From: Streptomyces sp. Go-475
GTDB lineage: Bacteria > Actinomycetota > Actinomycetes > Streptomycetales > Streptomycetaceae
Assembly (NCBI RefSeq): GCF_003330845.1
Contig: NZ_CP026121.1
Location: forward strand, 3,081,501-3,145,500
Direction: 5' to 3'
Length of the DNA: 64,000 nucleotides
Both the position numbers and the translations under genes were made by a program. The notes beneath the pieces are model-generated. The model had not been told where the DNA came from. It saw nothing but the letters and a program-made list of their open reading frames with translations, and did no database searches. Of the stretch, positions 9,903-18,747 are shown piece after piece (within the stretch, counting starts at the first letter, position 1; every line of letters starts with the position of its first letter).

Positions 9903-11345
9903 ATGCGCTCGCACCTGCTCAACGACACCACCGCGGAGCAGTACCGCCGCTCCGTGACCGAAGGAGTCGAGCGGGTGGCCGCCAAAATCGCCGCCACCGA
10001 CCGGCCGTTCACCGGCGTCAGCGTCGACGCCCTCGCTCCCCGCGTCGACGAGATCGACCTCGACCAGCCGCTGCACGACACCGCCGCGGTGCTCGACGAA
10101 CTGGAGGAGGTCTACCTCCGGGACGCGATCTACTTCCACCACCCGCGCTACCTGGCCCACCTCAACTGCCCGGTCGTCATCCCGGCCGTGCTGGGCGAGG
10201 CCGTCCTGTCCGCCGTGAACTCCTCCCTGGACACCTGGGACCAGTCCGCCGGCGGCACGCTCATCGAGCGGAAACTGATCGACTGGACGACGGCCCGCAT
10301 CGGCCTCGGCGAGAACGCCGACGGCGTGTTCACCTCCGGCGGCACCCAGTCCAACCTCCAGGCGCTGCTGCTCGCCCGCGAGGAGGCCAAGACCGACACG
10401 CTCGCCAAACTGCGCATCTTCGCCTCCGAGGTCAGCCACTTCAGCGTGAAGAAGTCCGCGAAGCTGCTCGGGCTCGGCCAGGACGCCGTGGTCTCCATAC
10501 CCGTCGACCACGACAAGCGCATGCAGACCGTCGCCCTCGCCCGCGAGCTGGAGCGCTGCACGGCGGACGGCCTCGTCCCCATGGCCGTCGTCGCCACCGC
10601 CGGCACCACCGACTTCGGCTCCATCGACCCGCTGCCCGAGATCGCCGAGCTGTGCGAGCAGTTCACCACCTGGATGCACGTCGACGCCGCCTACGGCTGC
10701 GGCCTGCTCGCCTCCCTGAAGCACCGCGACCGCATCGACGGCATCGAGCGCGCCGACTCGGTCACCGTCGACTACCACAAGTCCTTCTTCCAGCCGGTCA
10801 GTTCCTCGGCCGTGCTCGTACGGGACGCCACGACGCTGCGCCACGCCACCTACCACGCCGAGTACCTCAACCCGCGCCGCATGGTGCAGGAACGTATCCC
10901 CAACCAGGTGGACAAGTCCCTGCAGACCACCCGCCGCTTCGACGCCCTCAAGCTGTGGATGACGCTGCGGACCATGGGCGCCGACGGCATCGGGCAGCTC
11001 TTCGACGAGGTGTGCGAACTGGCCCGGGAGGGCTGGAAGCTGCTCGCCGCCGACCCGCGCTTCGACGTGGTGGTCGAGCCGAGCCTGTCCACCCTCGTCT
11101 TCCGCTACATCCCGGCCGCCGTCACCGACCCCGCCGAGATCGACCGGGCCAACCTCTACGCCCGCAAGGCCCTGTTCGCCTCCGGTGACGCCATCGTCGC
11201 GGGCACCAAGGTGGGCGGCCGCCACTACCTGAAGTTCACCCTGCTCAACCCCGAGACGCAGGCGTCCGACATCGCCGCCGTCCTCGATCTGATCGCCGGC
11301 CACGCCGAGCAGTACCTGGGAGAGTCCCTTGACCGCGCGTCCTGA
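9903..11345 (+). CDS. desA: PLP-dependent lysine decarboxylase DesA
   Basis: DesA decarboxylates L-lysine to cadaverine, the first step of desferrioxamine synthesis. The 480-residue protein has the group II decarboxylase fold: [17 protein letters not shown], the cofactor-binding [10 protein letters not shown], and the Schiff-base lysine in VDYHKSFF at residue 293. The ATG is preceded by CCGGAGGA. The downstream desB overlaps its last codons, showing an operon read as one coupled unit under the iron box. Confidence 0.95.
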   Translation: MRSHLLNDTTAEQYRRSVTEGVERVAAKIAATDRPFTGVSVDALAPRVDEIDLDQPLHDTAAVLDELEEVYLRDAIYFHHPRYLAHLNCPVVIPAVLGEAVLSAVNSSLDTWDQSAGGTLIERKLIDWTTARIGLGENADGVFTSGGTQSNLQALLLAREEAKTDTLAKLRIFASEVSHFSVKKSAKLLGLGQDAVVSIPVDHDKRMQTVALARELERCTADGLVPMAVVATAGTTDFGSIDPLPEIAELCEQFTTWMHVDAAYGCGLLASLKHRDRIDGIERADSVTVDYHKSFFQPVSSSAVLVRDATTLRHATYHAEYLNPRRMVQERIPNQVDKSLQTTRRFDALKLWMTLRTMGADGIGQLFDEVCELAREGWKLLAADPRFDVVVEPSLSTLVFRYIPAAVTDPAEIDRANLYARKALFASGDAIVAGTKVGGRHYLKFTLLNPETQASDIAAVLDLIAGHAEQYLGESLDRAS

Positions 11346-12606
11346 CAACCCGACCGGAACCCATGACTTCGTGGGCATCGGGCTCGGCCCCTTCAACCTC
11401 GGCCTGGCCTGCCTGACCGAGCCCATCGCCGAACTCGACGGCGTCTTCCTGGAGTCGAAGCCCGACTTCGAGTGGCACGCGGGGATGTTCCTCGACGGCG
11501 CCCACCTGCAGACGCCGTTCATGTCGGACCTGGTCACCCTCGCCGACCCGACGTCGCCGTACTCCTTCCTGAACTACCTGAAGGAGAAGGGCCGGCTGTA
11601 CTCGTTCTACATCCGGGAGAACTTCTACCCGCTGCGGGTCGAGTACGACGACTACTGCCGCTGGGCCGCGCACAAGCTGAGCAGCATCCGCTTCAGCACG
11701 ACGGTGACGGAGGTGACCTACGAGGACGACGTCTACGTCGTGCGCACCGAGGCCGGGGACGTGTTCCGCGCCCGTCACCTGGTCCTCGGCACCGGCACCC
11801 CGCCCCACATCCCCGAGGCCTGCCAGGGCCTGGGCGGCGACTTCATCCACAACTCCCGCTACCTCCGGCACAAGGCGGAGCTGCAGAAGAAGGACTCCAT
11901 CACGCTGGTCGGCTCGGGCCAGTCGGCGGCCGAGATCTACTACGACCTGCTCAGCGAGATCGACGTCCACGGCTACCGCCTGAACTGGGTCACCCGCTCC
12001 CCGCGCTTCTTCCCGCTGGAGTACACCAAGCTCACGCTGGAGATGACGTCCCCCGAGTACGTCGACTACTTCCGCGAACTGCCCGAGGCGACCCGCTACC
12101 GCCTCACGGCCGAGCAGAAGGGCCTGTTCAAGGGCATCGACGGCGACCTGATCAACGAGATCTTCGACCTGCTCTACCAGAAGAACCTCGGCGGCCCGGT
12201 CCCGACGCGGCTGCTCACCAACTCCGCGCTGACCGCGGCCTCGTACGAGAACGGCACGTACACCCTGTCCTTCCGCCAGGAGGAGCAGGAGAAGGACTTC
12301 GAGCTGACCTCCGAGGGCCTGATCCTGGCCACGGGCTACCGCTACGCCGAGCCGGAGTTCCTCACGCCGGTCCGCGACCGCCTGCGCTACGACTCCCGGG
12401 GCAACTTCGACGTCGCACGCAACTACGCCATCGACGTCACCGGCCGGGGGATCTTCCTGCAGAACGCCGGCGTCCACACCCACAGCATCACCAGCCCCGA
12501 CCTGGGCATGGGCCCCTACCGGAACGCGTACATCATCCGCGAGCTGCTCGGCTCCGAGTACTACCCGGTGGAGAAGACGATCGCGTTCCAGGAGTTCTCG
12601 GTATGA
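11329..12606 (+). CDS. desB: Cadaverine N-monooxygenase DesB
   Basis: This FAD/NADPH-dependent monooxygenase of the lysine/ornithine N-monooxygenase family converts cadaverine to N-hydroxycadaverine. The FAD motif [15 protein letters not shown] is at residue 15, the NADPH motif [16 protein letters not shown] near 205, and the C-terminal ATGYRY box is present. A TTG start at 11329 gives 425 residues. It is supported by GGGAGAG five bases upstream and by the family-like spacing before the FAD motif. The start lies inside desA (17-nt overlap), a coupling that should keep DesA and DesB stoichiometric. Confidence 0.94.
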   Translation: MTARPDNPTGTHDFVGIGLGPFNLGLACLTEPIAELDGVFLESKPDFEWHAGMFLDGAHLQTPFMSDLVTLADPTSPYSFLNYLKEKGRLYSFYIRENFYPLRVEYDDYCRWAAHKLSSIRFSTTVTEVTYEDDVYVVRTEAGDVFRARHLVLGTGTPPHIPEACQGLGGDFIHNSRYLRHKAELQKKDSITLVGSGQSAAEIYYDLLSEIDVHGYRLNWVTRSPRFFPLEYTKLTLEMTSPEYVDYFRELPEATRYRLTAEQKGLFKGIDGDLINEIFDLLYQKNLGGPVPTRLLTNSALTAASYENGTYTLSFRQEEQEKDFELTSEGLILATGYRYAEPEFLTPVRDRLRYDSRGNFDVARNYAIDVTGRGIFLQNAGVHTHSITSPDLGMGPYRNAYIIRELLGSEYYPVEKTIAFQEFSV

Positions 12607-13133
12607 CCTTCACGTTCCGCCCCCTCGACCCGCTGAAGGACGCCGAGCTCCTGCACGCCTGGGTCACCCACCCCAAGGCCGCCTTCTGGATGATGCAGGA
12701 CGCGAAACTGGAGGACGTCGAGCGCGCCTACATGGAGATCGCGGCCGACGAGCACCACCACGCCGAACTCGGCCTCCAGGACGGTGTCCCCGCCTTCCTG
12801 ATGGAGAAGTACGACCCGGCCCACCGCGAGCTGGTGGGCCTGTACGAGCCGCGGCCGGGCGACATCGGCATGCACTTCCTCACCCCGCCGACCGACACGC
12901 CCGTGCGCGGCTTCACCCGGTCCGTCATCACCGCCGTGATGGAGCACCTCTTCGAGGACCCGGCGGTGGAACGTGTCGTCGTCGAGCCCGACGTGGACAA
13001 CAAGGCCGTCCACGCCCTGAACGAGGCCGTCGGGTTCGTACCCGAGCGCGAGATCCAGAAGCCGGAGAAGCGCGCGCTGCTCAGCTTCTGCACGCGCGCA
13101 CAGTTCCTGGCCGCCCGAGGAGTTGCCGTATGA
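12603..13133 (+). CDS. desC: Acyl-CoA N-acyltransferase DesC
   Basis: This 176-residue GNAT-type acyltransferase of the IucB/rhizobactin RhbD family transfers succinyl or acetyl from CoA to N-hydroxycadaverine. [25 protein letters not shown] at the N-terminus and the acyl-CoA site around [21 protein letters not shown] are visible; the latter is characteristic of siderophore acyltransferases. It overlaps desB by 4 nt (ATGA) and desD by 4 nt. Confidence 0.94.
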   Translation: MTFTFRPLDPLKDAELLHAWVTHPKAAFWMMQDAKLEDVERAYMEIAADEHHHAELGLQDGVPAFLMEKYDPAHRELVGLYEPRPGDIGMHFLTPPTDTPVRGFTRSVITAVMEHLFEDPAVERVVVEPDVDNKAVHALNEAVGFVPEREIQKPEKRALLSFCTRAQFLAARGVAV

Positions 13134-14902
13134 CCCTGTCCGACGCCGTGGCGCATCTGTCCCCCCACCGCTGGGCGCGGGCCAACCGCCTCCTGATCCG
13201 CAAGGCGCTCGCCGAGTTCGCGCACGAGCGCCTCATCACGCCGGAGGCCACCGCCGAGGGCACCTACGTCGTCCGCAGCGACGACGGCCTGACCCGGTAC
13301 ACCTTCGCCGCGACGGTCCGCGCCCTGGACCACTGGCAGATCGACGCCGAGTCGATCACCCGCCACCGGGACGGCGCCGAACTCCCCCTGGCCGCCCTGG
13401 ACTTCTTCATCGAGCTGCGGAAGTCCCTGGGCCTGAGCGACAGCATCCTGCCGGTCTACCTGGAGGAGATCTCCTCCACCCTCTCCGGCACCTGCTACAA
13501 GCTCACCAAGCCGAAGACCACGGCGGCCGAGCTGGCCCGCGCCGACTTCCAGACCATCGAGACCTCGATGACCGAGGGCCACCCCTGCTTCGTGGCCAAC
13601 AACGGCCGGCTCGGCTTCGGCATCCACGAGTACCTCTCGTACGCCCCCGAGACGGCGAGCCCGGTCCGGCTCGTCTGGCTGGCGGCACACCGCTCGCGTG
13701 CCGCGTTCACGGCCGGCGTGGGCATCGAGTACGAGTCGTTCCTGCGCGAGGAGCTGGGCGCGGAGACGGTCGAGCGCTTCCACGCCGTCCTGCGCGACCA
13801 GGACCTCGACCCCGCCGACTACCTGTTCATCCCGGTCCACCCCTGGCAGTGGTGGAACAAGCTCACGGTCACCTTCGCTGCCGAGGTCGCCCGGAAACAC
13901 CTGGTGTGCCTGGGCGAGGGCGACGACGAATACCTCGCCCAGCAGTCCATCCGCACCTTCTTCAACAGGACCAGCCCCGAGAAGCACTACGTGAAGACGG
14001 CCCTGTCCGTCATCAACATGGGCTTCATGCGCGGCCTGTCGGCGGCCTACATGGAGGCCACGCCGGCGATCAACGACTGGCTGGCGCAGCTCATCGAGGG
14101 CGACCCGGTGCTGAAGGCCACGGGCCTGTCGATCATCCGCGAGCGCGCGGCCGTCGGCTACCGGCACCTGGAGTACGAGCAGGCGACAGACCGCTACTCC
14201 CCGTACCGCAAGATGCTCGCCGCGCTGTGGCGGGAGAGCCCGGTGCCGTCCCTCCAGGAGGGCGAGCAGCTGGCCACCATGGCCTCGCTGGTCCACATTG
14301 ACGACCAGGGCGCCTCCGTCGCGGGCGCGCTGATCGAGCGGTCGGGCCTCGCCCCGAAGGAGTGGCTGCGCCGCTACCTCCAGGCCTACTTCACCCCGCT
14401 GCTGCACAGCTTCTACGCCTACGACCTGGTCTTCATGCCGCACGGCGAGAACGTCATCCTCGTGCTGAAGGACGGGGTGGTGCAGCGGGCGATCTACAAG
14501 GACATCGCCGAGGAGATCGCGGTCATGGACCCGGACGCGGTGCTGCCACCGACGGTCGAGCGGCTGCGCGTGGAGGTCCCGGAGGACAAGAAACTCCTGT
14601 CGATCTTCACGGACGTCTTCGACTGCTTCTTCCGCTTCCTCGCGGCGAACCTCGCCACCGAGGGAATCCTGGAGGAGGACGACTTCTGGCGCACGGTCGC
14701 GGAGGTCACCCGCGCCTACCAGGAGTCGACGCCCGAACTCGCCGACAAGTTCAAGCAGTACGACATGTTCACCCCCGAGTTCGCCCTCTCCTGCCTCAAC
14801 CGCCTCCAGCTCCGCAACAACGAGCAGATGGTCGACCTCGCGGACCCGTCCGGCGCCCTCCAACTGGTGGGCAACCTGAAGAACCCGATCGCGGAGTTCT
14901 GA
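13130..14902 (+). CDS. desD: Desferrioxamine synthetase DesD (NRPS-independent, IucA/IucC family)
   Basis: This 590-residue NIS synthetase uses ATP to adenylate the succinyl carboxylate and condenses three N-hydroxy-N-succinyl-cadaverine units, then cyclises them. Family landmarks are GHPCFVANNGRLGFG (residue about 147), FIPVHPWQWWNKL (about 231), QQSIRTFFN and KTALSVINMGFMRGLS. An FhuF-like C-terminal half contains PLLHSFYAYDLVFMPHGENVILVL. It ends the des operon just before a strong terminator. Length and motifs are complete. Confidence 0.95.
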   Translation: MTLSDAVAHLSPHRWARANRLLIRKALAEFAHERLITPEATAEGTYVVRSDDGLTRYTFAATVRALDHWQIDAESITRHRDGAELPLAALDFFIELRKSLGLSDSILPVYLEEISSTLSGTCYKLTKPKTTAAELARADFQTIETSMTEGHPCFVANNGRLGFGIHEYLSYAPETASPVRLVWLAAHRSRAAFTAGVGIEYESFLREELGAETVERFHAVLRDQDLDPADYLFIPVHPWQWWNKLTVTFAAEVARKHLVCLGEGDDEYLAQQSIRTFFNRTSPEKHYVKTALSVINMGFMRGLSAAYMEATPAINDWLAQLIEGDPVLKATGLSIIRERAAVGYRHLEYEQATDRYSPYRKMLAALWRESPVPSLQEGEQLATMASLVHIDDQGASVAGALIERSGLAPKEWLRRYLQAYFTPLLHSFYAYDLVFMPHGENVILVLKDGVVQRAIYKDIAEEIAVMDPDAVLPPTVERLRVEVPEDKKLLSIFTDVFDCFFRFLAANLATEGILEEDDFWRTVAEVTRAYQESTPELADKFKQYDMFTPEFALSCLNRLQLRNNEQMVDLADPSGALQLVGNLKNPIAEF

Positions 14903-14914
14903 CCCCCCCGAACA

Positions 14915-14953
14915 GACGGGCACCCCGGAGTACGGTCCTCCGGGGTGCCCGTC
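14915..14953 (+). terminator. Terminator of the desABCD operon
   Basis: A perfect 16-bp inverted repeat (14915-14930 pairs with 14938-14953) with a 7-base loop lies 12 nt after the desD stop. There is no T tract, as is common in Streptomyces terminators. Confidence 0.88.
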
Positions 14954-14972
14954 ATACAGCACTCGCACTGGC

Positions 14973-15797
14973 GTGCAGCAGCAGGCCTTGAAGGACTTCG
15001 CCAGGGCCAAGAACGCCAGGTTCACTTCCGGGTTCGGTGAGCCGACCTGGCGCGGGAAGCATGTGCACGAGAGCTCTCGAGTCATCGGCACCGACCGCGT
15101 ACCGGAACATCGCGCGGACGGGTCGCCGAAGCGGAACGGCGAAGACCGGCAGGCAGGTCATGGGCCGGTCGGTCGCGGTGCACAAGCTCAACCGACGGTG
15201 GGCTCAGGTCAGGGTGCCCGGCTGCGGCTGGGTCCGCTTCCGCCTCGGCGTCAAAGGCAAGGGTGCCAAGCTGCCCGAGGCGAAGTCGTTTCGGGTCACC
15301 TTCCGCAACGGGCAGTGGCATATCGCGTTCGCCCTCGTCCCTGAACCGCTCCCCGTGCCCGGCACGGATACGGTGATCGGCACCAGCGGCGGGCGGCCAG
15401 AGCCCCGAAAGGCAGCGCCGCCAAGGCGGCCGAGCACGCGAAGGCCGCCAGGCTCAAGGCGCGGGAGGCGAACCGGCGCAAGGACTGGCGCGAGAAGACC
15501 TGGGGGCTTCTGCGGCAGCGCACCGGACACAAAGCCCCCGGCCGGGTCGAAGACGTGCCCGCCCCCTACACCAGTCTGCGGTGCAGTGCCTGCGGATGGA
15601 TCGACAAGAACTCGCGCGAGAGCCGAGCCGAGTTCGTCTGTTCCTCCTGCGGCTTCGCCTGCAATGCGGACACCAACGCCAGTATCAACGTCGCGGCAGG
15701 ACAGGGCGGGATCCCCCGCCCCCGGCGATCAGCCGGTGCCGGAGGGGTGACAACGGCCACCAGCCGTTCGAGCGCCCGTGAACCTCAACCCAAATAG
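14973..15797 (+). pseudogene. tnpB: Decayed IS200/IS605-family TnpB (OrfB) remnant
   Basis: Pieces of TnpB appear in order but in different frames. An N-terminal piece QQQALKDFARAKNARF...EPTWRGK reads in one frame from 14973. A middle piece LNRRWAQVRVPGCGWVRFR...FRNGQWHIAFA reads in another (about 15187-15345). The coiled segment KAAEHAKAARLKAREANRRKDW and the zinc ribbon RCSACGWIDKNS...FVCSSCGFACNADTNASINVAAG read in a third, to the stop at 15797. The RuvC-like motif I region (GTDTVIGTSGG, normally GIDRG) is damaged and the central RuvC segment is missing. At least two frameshifts plus an internal deletion make it inactive. No tnpA partner or inverted-repeat ends were found. Confidence 0.85.
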
Positions 15798-15837
15798 GTT
15801 GGAATCTCGCTCTTTCAGAGGGGGAGGATGTCAACCC

Positions 15838-16719
15838 ATGGCGGAAATCATCCAGAAGGACGGCTCGTGGATCTTCGACGGCGACGCCCTGCGGCTGACC
15901 CCCGGGCGGGACAAGAACGTCAGCCTGCTGCGCAGGGAGCTGGGTGAACTGGTCGTCCCGCTGGGGGCGTTGGCGGGGGTCTCGTTCGAGCAGGGCAAGA
16001 AGAGCGGCCGGCTGCGGCTGCGCCTGCGGGACGGCGCCGATCCGCTGCTGCACGCGACCGGCGGGCGGCTCACCGAGCCCCACGACCCGTACCAGCTGAT
16101 CGTCGAGTCCGACCGCTACGGGGTCGCCGAGTACTTCACGGACGAGGTCCGCAACGCGCTGCTGCTGGACCAGGTGCCGACGGACCCGGTGACCGAGTAC
16201 CTGCTGCCGGGACCGGCCGTGCCGCTCTCGGTCTCCGCCGGGGACGGCACCGCGAGCTTCGACGGCGAGCGCATACGCCTGGAGTGGAACTGGAAGACGG
16301 AGGACGCCAAGGCCGCCGCCGGTACCCGCACGCTCGCGCTCGGCGACATCACGGGCGTGGAGTGGCACCCGGCGGCCGGCCTGGAGAACGGCCACCTCCG
16401 CTTCGTGGTGCGCAACGCGCCCACCAAGGCTCCGCCCAAGTACGACCCCAACGCCGTGGAGCTGTGGGGCTTCAAGAAGGACCCGCTGATGGCGCTGGTC
16501 GCGGCGGCGGTCCAGGCCAGGCTTCCGCACCCGGCCCAGACCGCCGCCGCCGTGCGGGACGCGCGACCGGAACTGCCTTCTCCTCCGGTCGCGCCCGCCG
16601 AGGACGACCACGACGCCCTGCTGCGCCGCCTGCGCGAACTCGGTGAGCTGCACCGCACGGGCGTGCTCACGGACGACGAGTTCACGGCGGCCAAGCAGGC
16701 GGTCCTGAAGCGGATGTGA
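15838..16719 (+). CDS. DUF4429 protein with C-terminal SHOCT domain
   Basis: The 293-residue protein has two similar beta-rich halves (about residues 1-120 and 125-235, each around an [IL]-x-[FL]-DG-[DE]-x-[IL]-R-L motif: WIFDGDALRLTPGRDKNVSL and ASFDGERIRLEWNWKT), as in the actinobacterial DUF4429 family. A short C-terminal helical SHOCT motif (LLRRLRELGELHRTGVLTDDEFTAAKQAVL) is often involved in oligomerisation or membrane-protein association. The ATG at 15838 follows GGGGGAGG. Function is unknown. It lies immediately after the dead TnpB, whose stop is 40 nt upstream. Confidence 0.8.
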   Translation: MAEIIQKDGSWIFDGDALRLTPGRDKNVSLLRRELGELVVPLGALAGVSFEQGKKSGRLRLRLRDGADPLLHATGGRLTEPHDPYQLIVESDRYGVAEYFTDEVRNALLLDQVPTDPVTEYLLPGPAVPLSVSAGDGTASFDGERIRLEWNWKTEDAKAAAGTRTLALGDITGVEWHPAAGLENGHLRFVVRNAPTKAPPKYDPNAVELWGFKKDPLMALVAAAVQARLPHPAQTAAAVRDARPELPSPPVAPAEDDHDALLRRLRELGELHRTGVLTDDEFTAAKQAVLKRM

Positions 16720-16731
16720 CAGCCCGGGGCG

Positions 16732-18306
16732 CTACTTCGCCCTGCGTGCCACCGTGAAGTGGTCCACCTGCTCGCCGTTCTCGGCGATGCCGCGCACCTT
16801 CAGCGTGGCGAGCCGCCCCTTGGGCGCGGGCGTGACGTCCACGCGCAGGAAGGAGTAGTCGAGGTAACGCACCCGGGACCAGGCGACGGTCTCGTCCTGC
16901 TTGCCGTCCTTGAGGTTGACGAACGAGGCCACGGAGTCCACCTCGTGCTCGTTGCCCTCGTAGGACAGCGGGGCGCTGAACGCGTAGAGGCTGCGGCCCG
17001 CCGCACCGGCCGTCACGTACACCACGCCGTCGGTCTCCGGGTAGGCGGTGCCGCCGATGGGGAGCTTCTTGGCGACCTTGTTCCCCTTGATCACGTCGGT
17101 GCGCTCGTACTGGTGGTTGTGGCCGTTGATGACCAGGTCCACCGTGTACTTCTCGAACAGCGGCACCCACTCCTGCCGGACCCCGCCCTCGGAGGCGTGG
17201 GAGGTGGAGGTGCAGTAGGCGCAGTGGTGGAAGAACACGACGATGAAGTCGATGTCGTGCGCGGCCCGGTACTTCTTCAGCTGGGCTTCCAGCCACTTGG
17301 TCTGGGTGCCGCCCGAGATGCCCAGGTTAGCCGGGATCTCGAAGGAGATGTCGTTGGCGTCGAGCGAGATGACGGCCGTGTTGCCGTGGACGAAGGAGTA
17401 GACGCCCGGGAGGTTCTTCTTGTCGGGGCCGTTGTCCGGGAGGGTCCAGCGGGCCTCCTCGCCGCCGTAGCCGTTGGGCGAGTACCAGGCCTCCATGTCG
17501 TGGTTGCCGTAGGCGGGCATCCACGGCACCGACTTGGCGACGGACTCGGTCTGGGCGAGGAACTGGTCCCACACGCGCGAGTCGAAGCCGGTGTCGTCGG
17601 TCCTGCCCTGGCCGGCCGGGTCGCCGTAGGCGATGTCGCCGGCGTGCAGGTGGAAGGCCGGGTTCTGGCCGAGGATCAGGCTGTCGTTGGCCAGCGCGTG
17701 GTAGCTGACGCCCTGGTCGCCGAAGGCGGTGAAGGTGAACGGCTTCTTGTGCGCGGGGGCGGTGGTGAAGGTGCCGAGGGTGCCCAGCAGGTGCGGCTCG
17801 GCCGGGTCGAAGCCCTCGTGGCCGACGCCGTAGTAGTACGTCCGGCCCGGGCGCAGGCGGGCCAGCTTGGCGTGGACGTAGTACTGGGTGTGGTTGCCGC
17901 TGGCACCGACACCGGCGGGCGTGAAGAGGGTGCGGACCTCGGCTTCGATCTTGCGGGAGAGGTCCCAGGGGTGGGCGCCGATCCGGATGAACGGCTTCTT
18001 CACGGCGACCGGGACCTGCCACGAGACGGTCATCTCGGTGCGCGGGTCGGTGCCGTAGGCGAGGTGACGGCCGAAGGGGGCGACGTGCGCCCCGTCGACG
18101 GTCTCGCTGCTGGGGCGGCCGCTCGGAACGGCGGCCTGGGCGGTGGCGCCGGGCACGAACGCGCCACCCGCGACGGCACCGAGCGTGACGGCACCGCCTC
18201 TGATCATCGTGCGCCGCGAGAAGCGGGCGCGCAGGTACTCGTGCTGCTCGGCCATGCTCATGCGCTCGGCGAGCCGCTCGGGTACGCCCATACGAGGAAT
18301 GTCCAT
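16732..18306 (-). CDS. Secreted purple-acid-phosphatase-like metallophosphoesterase (Tat substrate)
   Basis: The 524-residue protein begins with a cytoplasmic leader and then a Tat signal (FSRRTMIRGGAVTLGAVAGGAFVPGATAQAA), so it is exported folded. A fibronectin-III-like N-domain with PRTEMTVSWQVP precedes the metallophosphoesterase domain: AFGDQGVSY, HAGDIAYGDP, PAYGNHDME, VVFFHHCAYC and INGHNHQYER supply the dinuclear metal ligands, as in purple acid phosphatases. The likely role is phosphate release from extracellular phosphoesters. The ATG at 18306 is uncertain (in-frame starts exist at 18291 and upstream at 18360). No PHO box was recognised. The gene is divergent from the small gene at 18478. 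Confidence 0.87.
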   Translation of the reverse strand: MDIPRMGVPERLAERMSMAEQHEYLRARFSRRTMIRGGAVTLGAVAGGAFVPGATAQAAVPSGRPSSETVDGAHVAPFGRHLAYGTDPRTEMTVSWQVPVAVKKPFIRIGAHPWDLSRKIEAEVRTLFTPAGVGASGNHTQYYVHAKLARLRPGRTYYYGVGHEGFDPAEPHLLGTLGTFTTAPAHKKPFTFTAFGDQGVSYHALANDSLILGQNPAFHLHAGDIAYGDPAGQGRTDDTGFDSRVWDQFLAQTESVAKSVPWMPAYGNHDMEAWYSPNGYGGEEARWTLPDNGPDKKNLPGVYSFVHGNTAVISLDANDISFEIPANLGISGGTQTKWLEAQLKKYRAAHDIDFIVVFFHHCAYCTSTSHASEGGVRQEWVPLFEKYTVDLVINGHNHQYERTDVIKGNKVAKKLPIGGTAYPETDGVVYVTAGAAGRSLYAFSAPLSYEGNEHEVDSVASFVNLKDGKQDETVAWSRVRYLDYSFLRVDVTPAPKGRLATLKVRGIAENGEQVDHFTVARRAK

Positions 18307-18477
18307 GGCGTCCAAAAATCGACGCCTCGGGCAACGGGACGCGGGACGTCCGGTGGACACCGCACGAACAAGCCCTCATGACGGGTTCAACGTTCCCCCA
18401 AAGATTCCCCTCAGACACTTGCCCGAAATCGGGCAGAATTCTTGCGAAAGAGCCGTCGGTACCCCAGGATCTAGCGA

Positions 18478-18735
18478 GTGCACGACGAACTCGTAGATCA
18501 TCTGACGCGGTCCACGCCCCTCAGCCGGGGCGAGGCGCTGCGCGTGATCCAGGACGTGCTCGCCTACTTCGACGAGACGACCGAGGAGTACGTCCGTCGC
18601 CGCCACCGCGAGCTCCAGGCCCAGGGCCTGGTGAACGCGGCGATCTTCGAGCGGATCGAGGCGGACCTCAAGTACCGCGCGGTGGCCCCGCCGGAGCTCT
18701 CGCTCCGGCAGCTGCGGCGCATCGTCTACGGCTAG
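18478..18735 (+). CDS. Small conserved hypothetical protein paired with glmS
   Basis: This 85-residue, strongly charged, helical protein (LSRGEALRVIQDVLAYFDETTEEYVRRRHRELQAQG) starts with GTG behind CCAGGA. It ends 12 nt before glmS, so the two are probably co-transcribed. It has no signal peptide, membrane segment or recognised catalytic motif. In my recollection this small gene is conserved upstream of the second glmS of streptomycetes; a regulatory or partner role is inference only. Confidence 0.72.
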   Translation: MHDELVDHLTRSTPLSRGEALRVIQDVLAYFDETTEEYVRRRHRELQAQGLVNAAIFERIEADLKYRAVAPPELSLRQLRRIVYG

Positions 18736-18747
18736 GAATACGTATAC

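Noticed and set aside
18736..18747. glmS ribozyme upstream of glmS
   Set aside because: Only 12 nt separate it from the preceding gene, so there is no room for the ribozyme.
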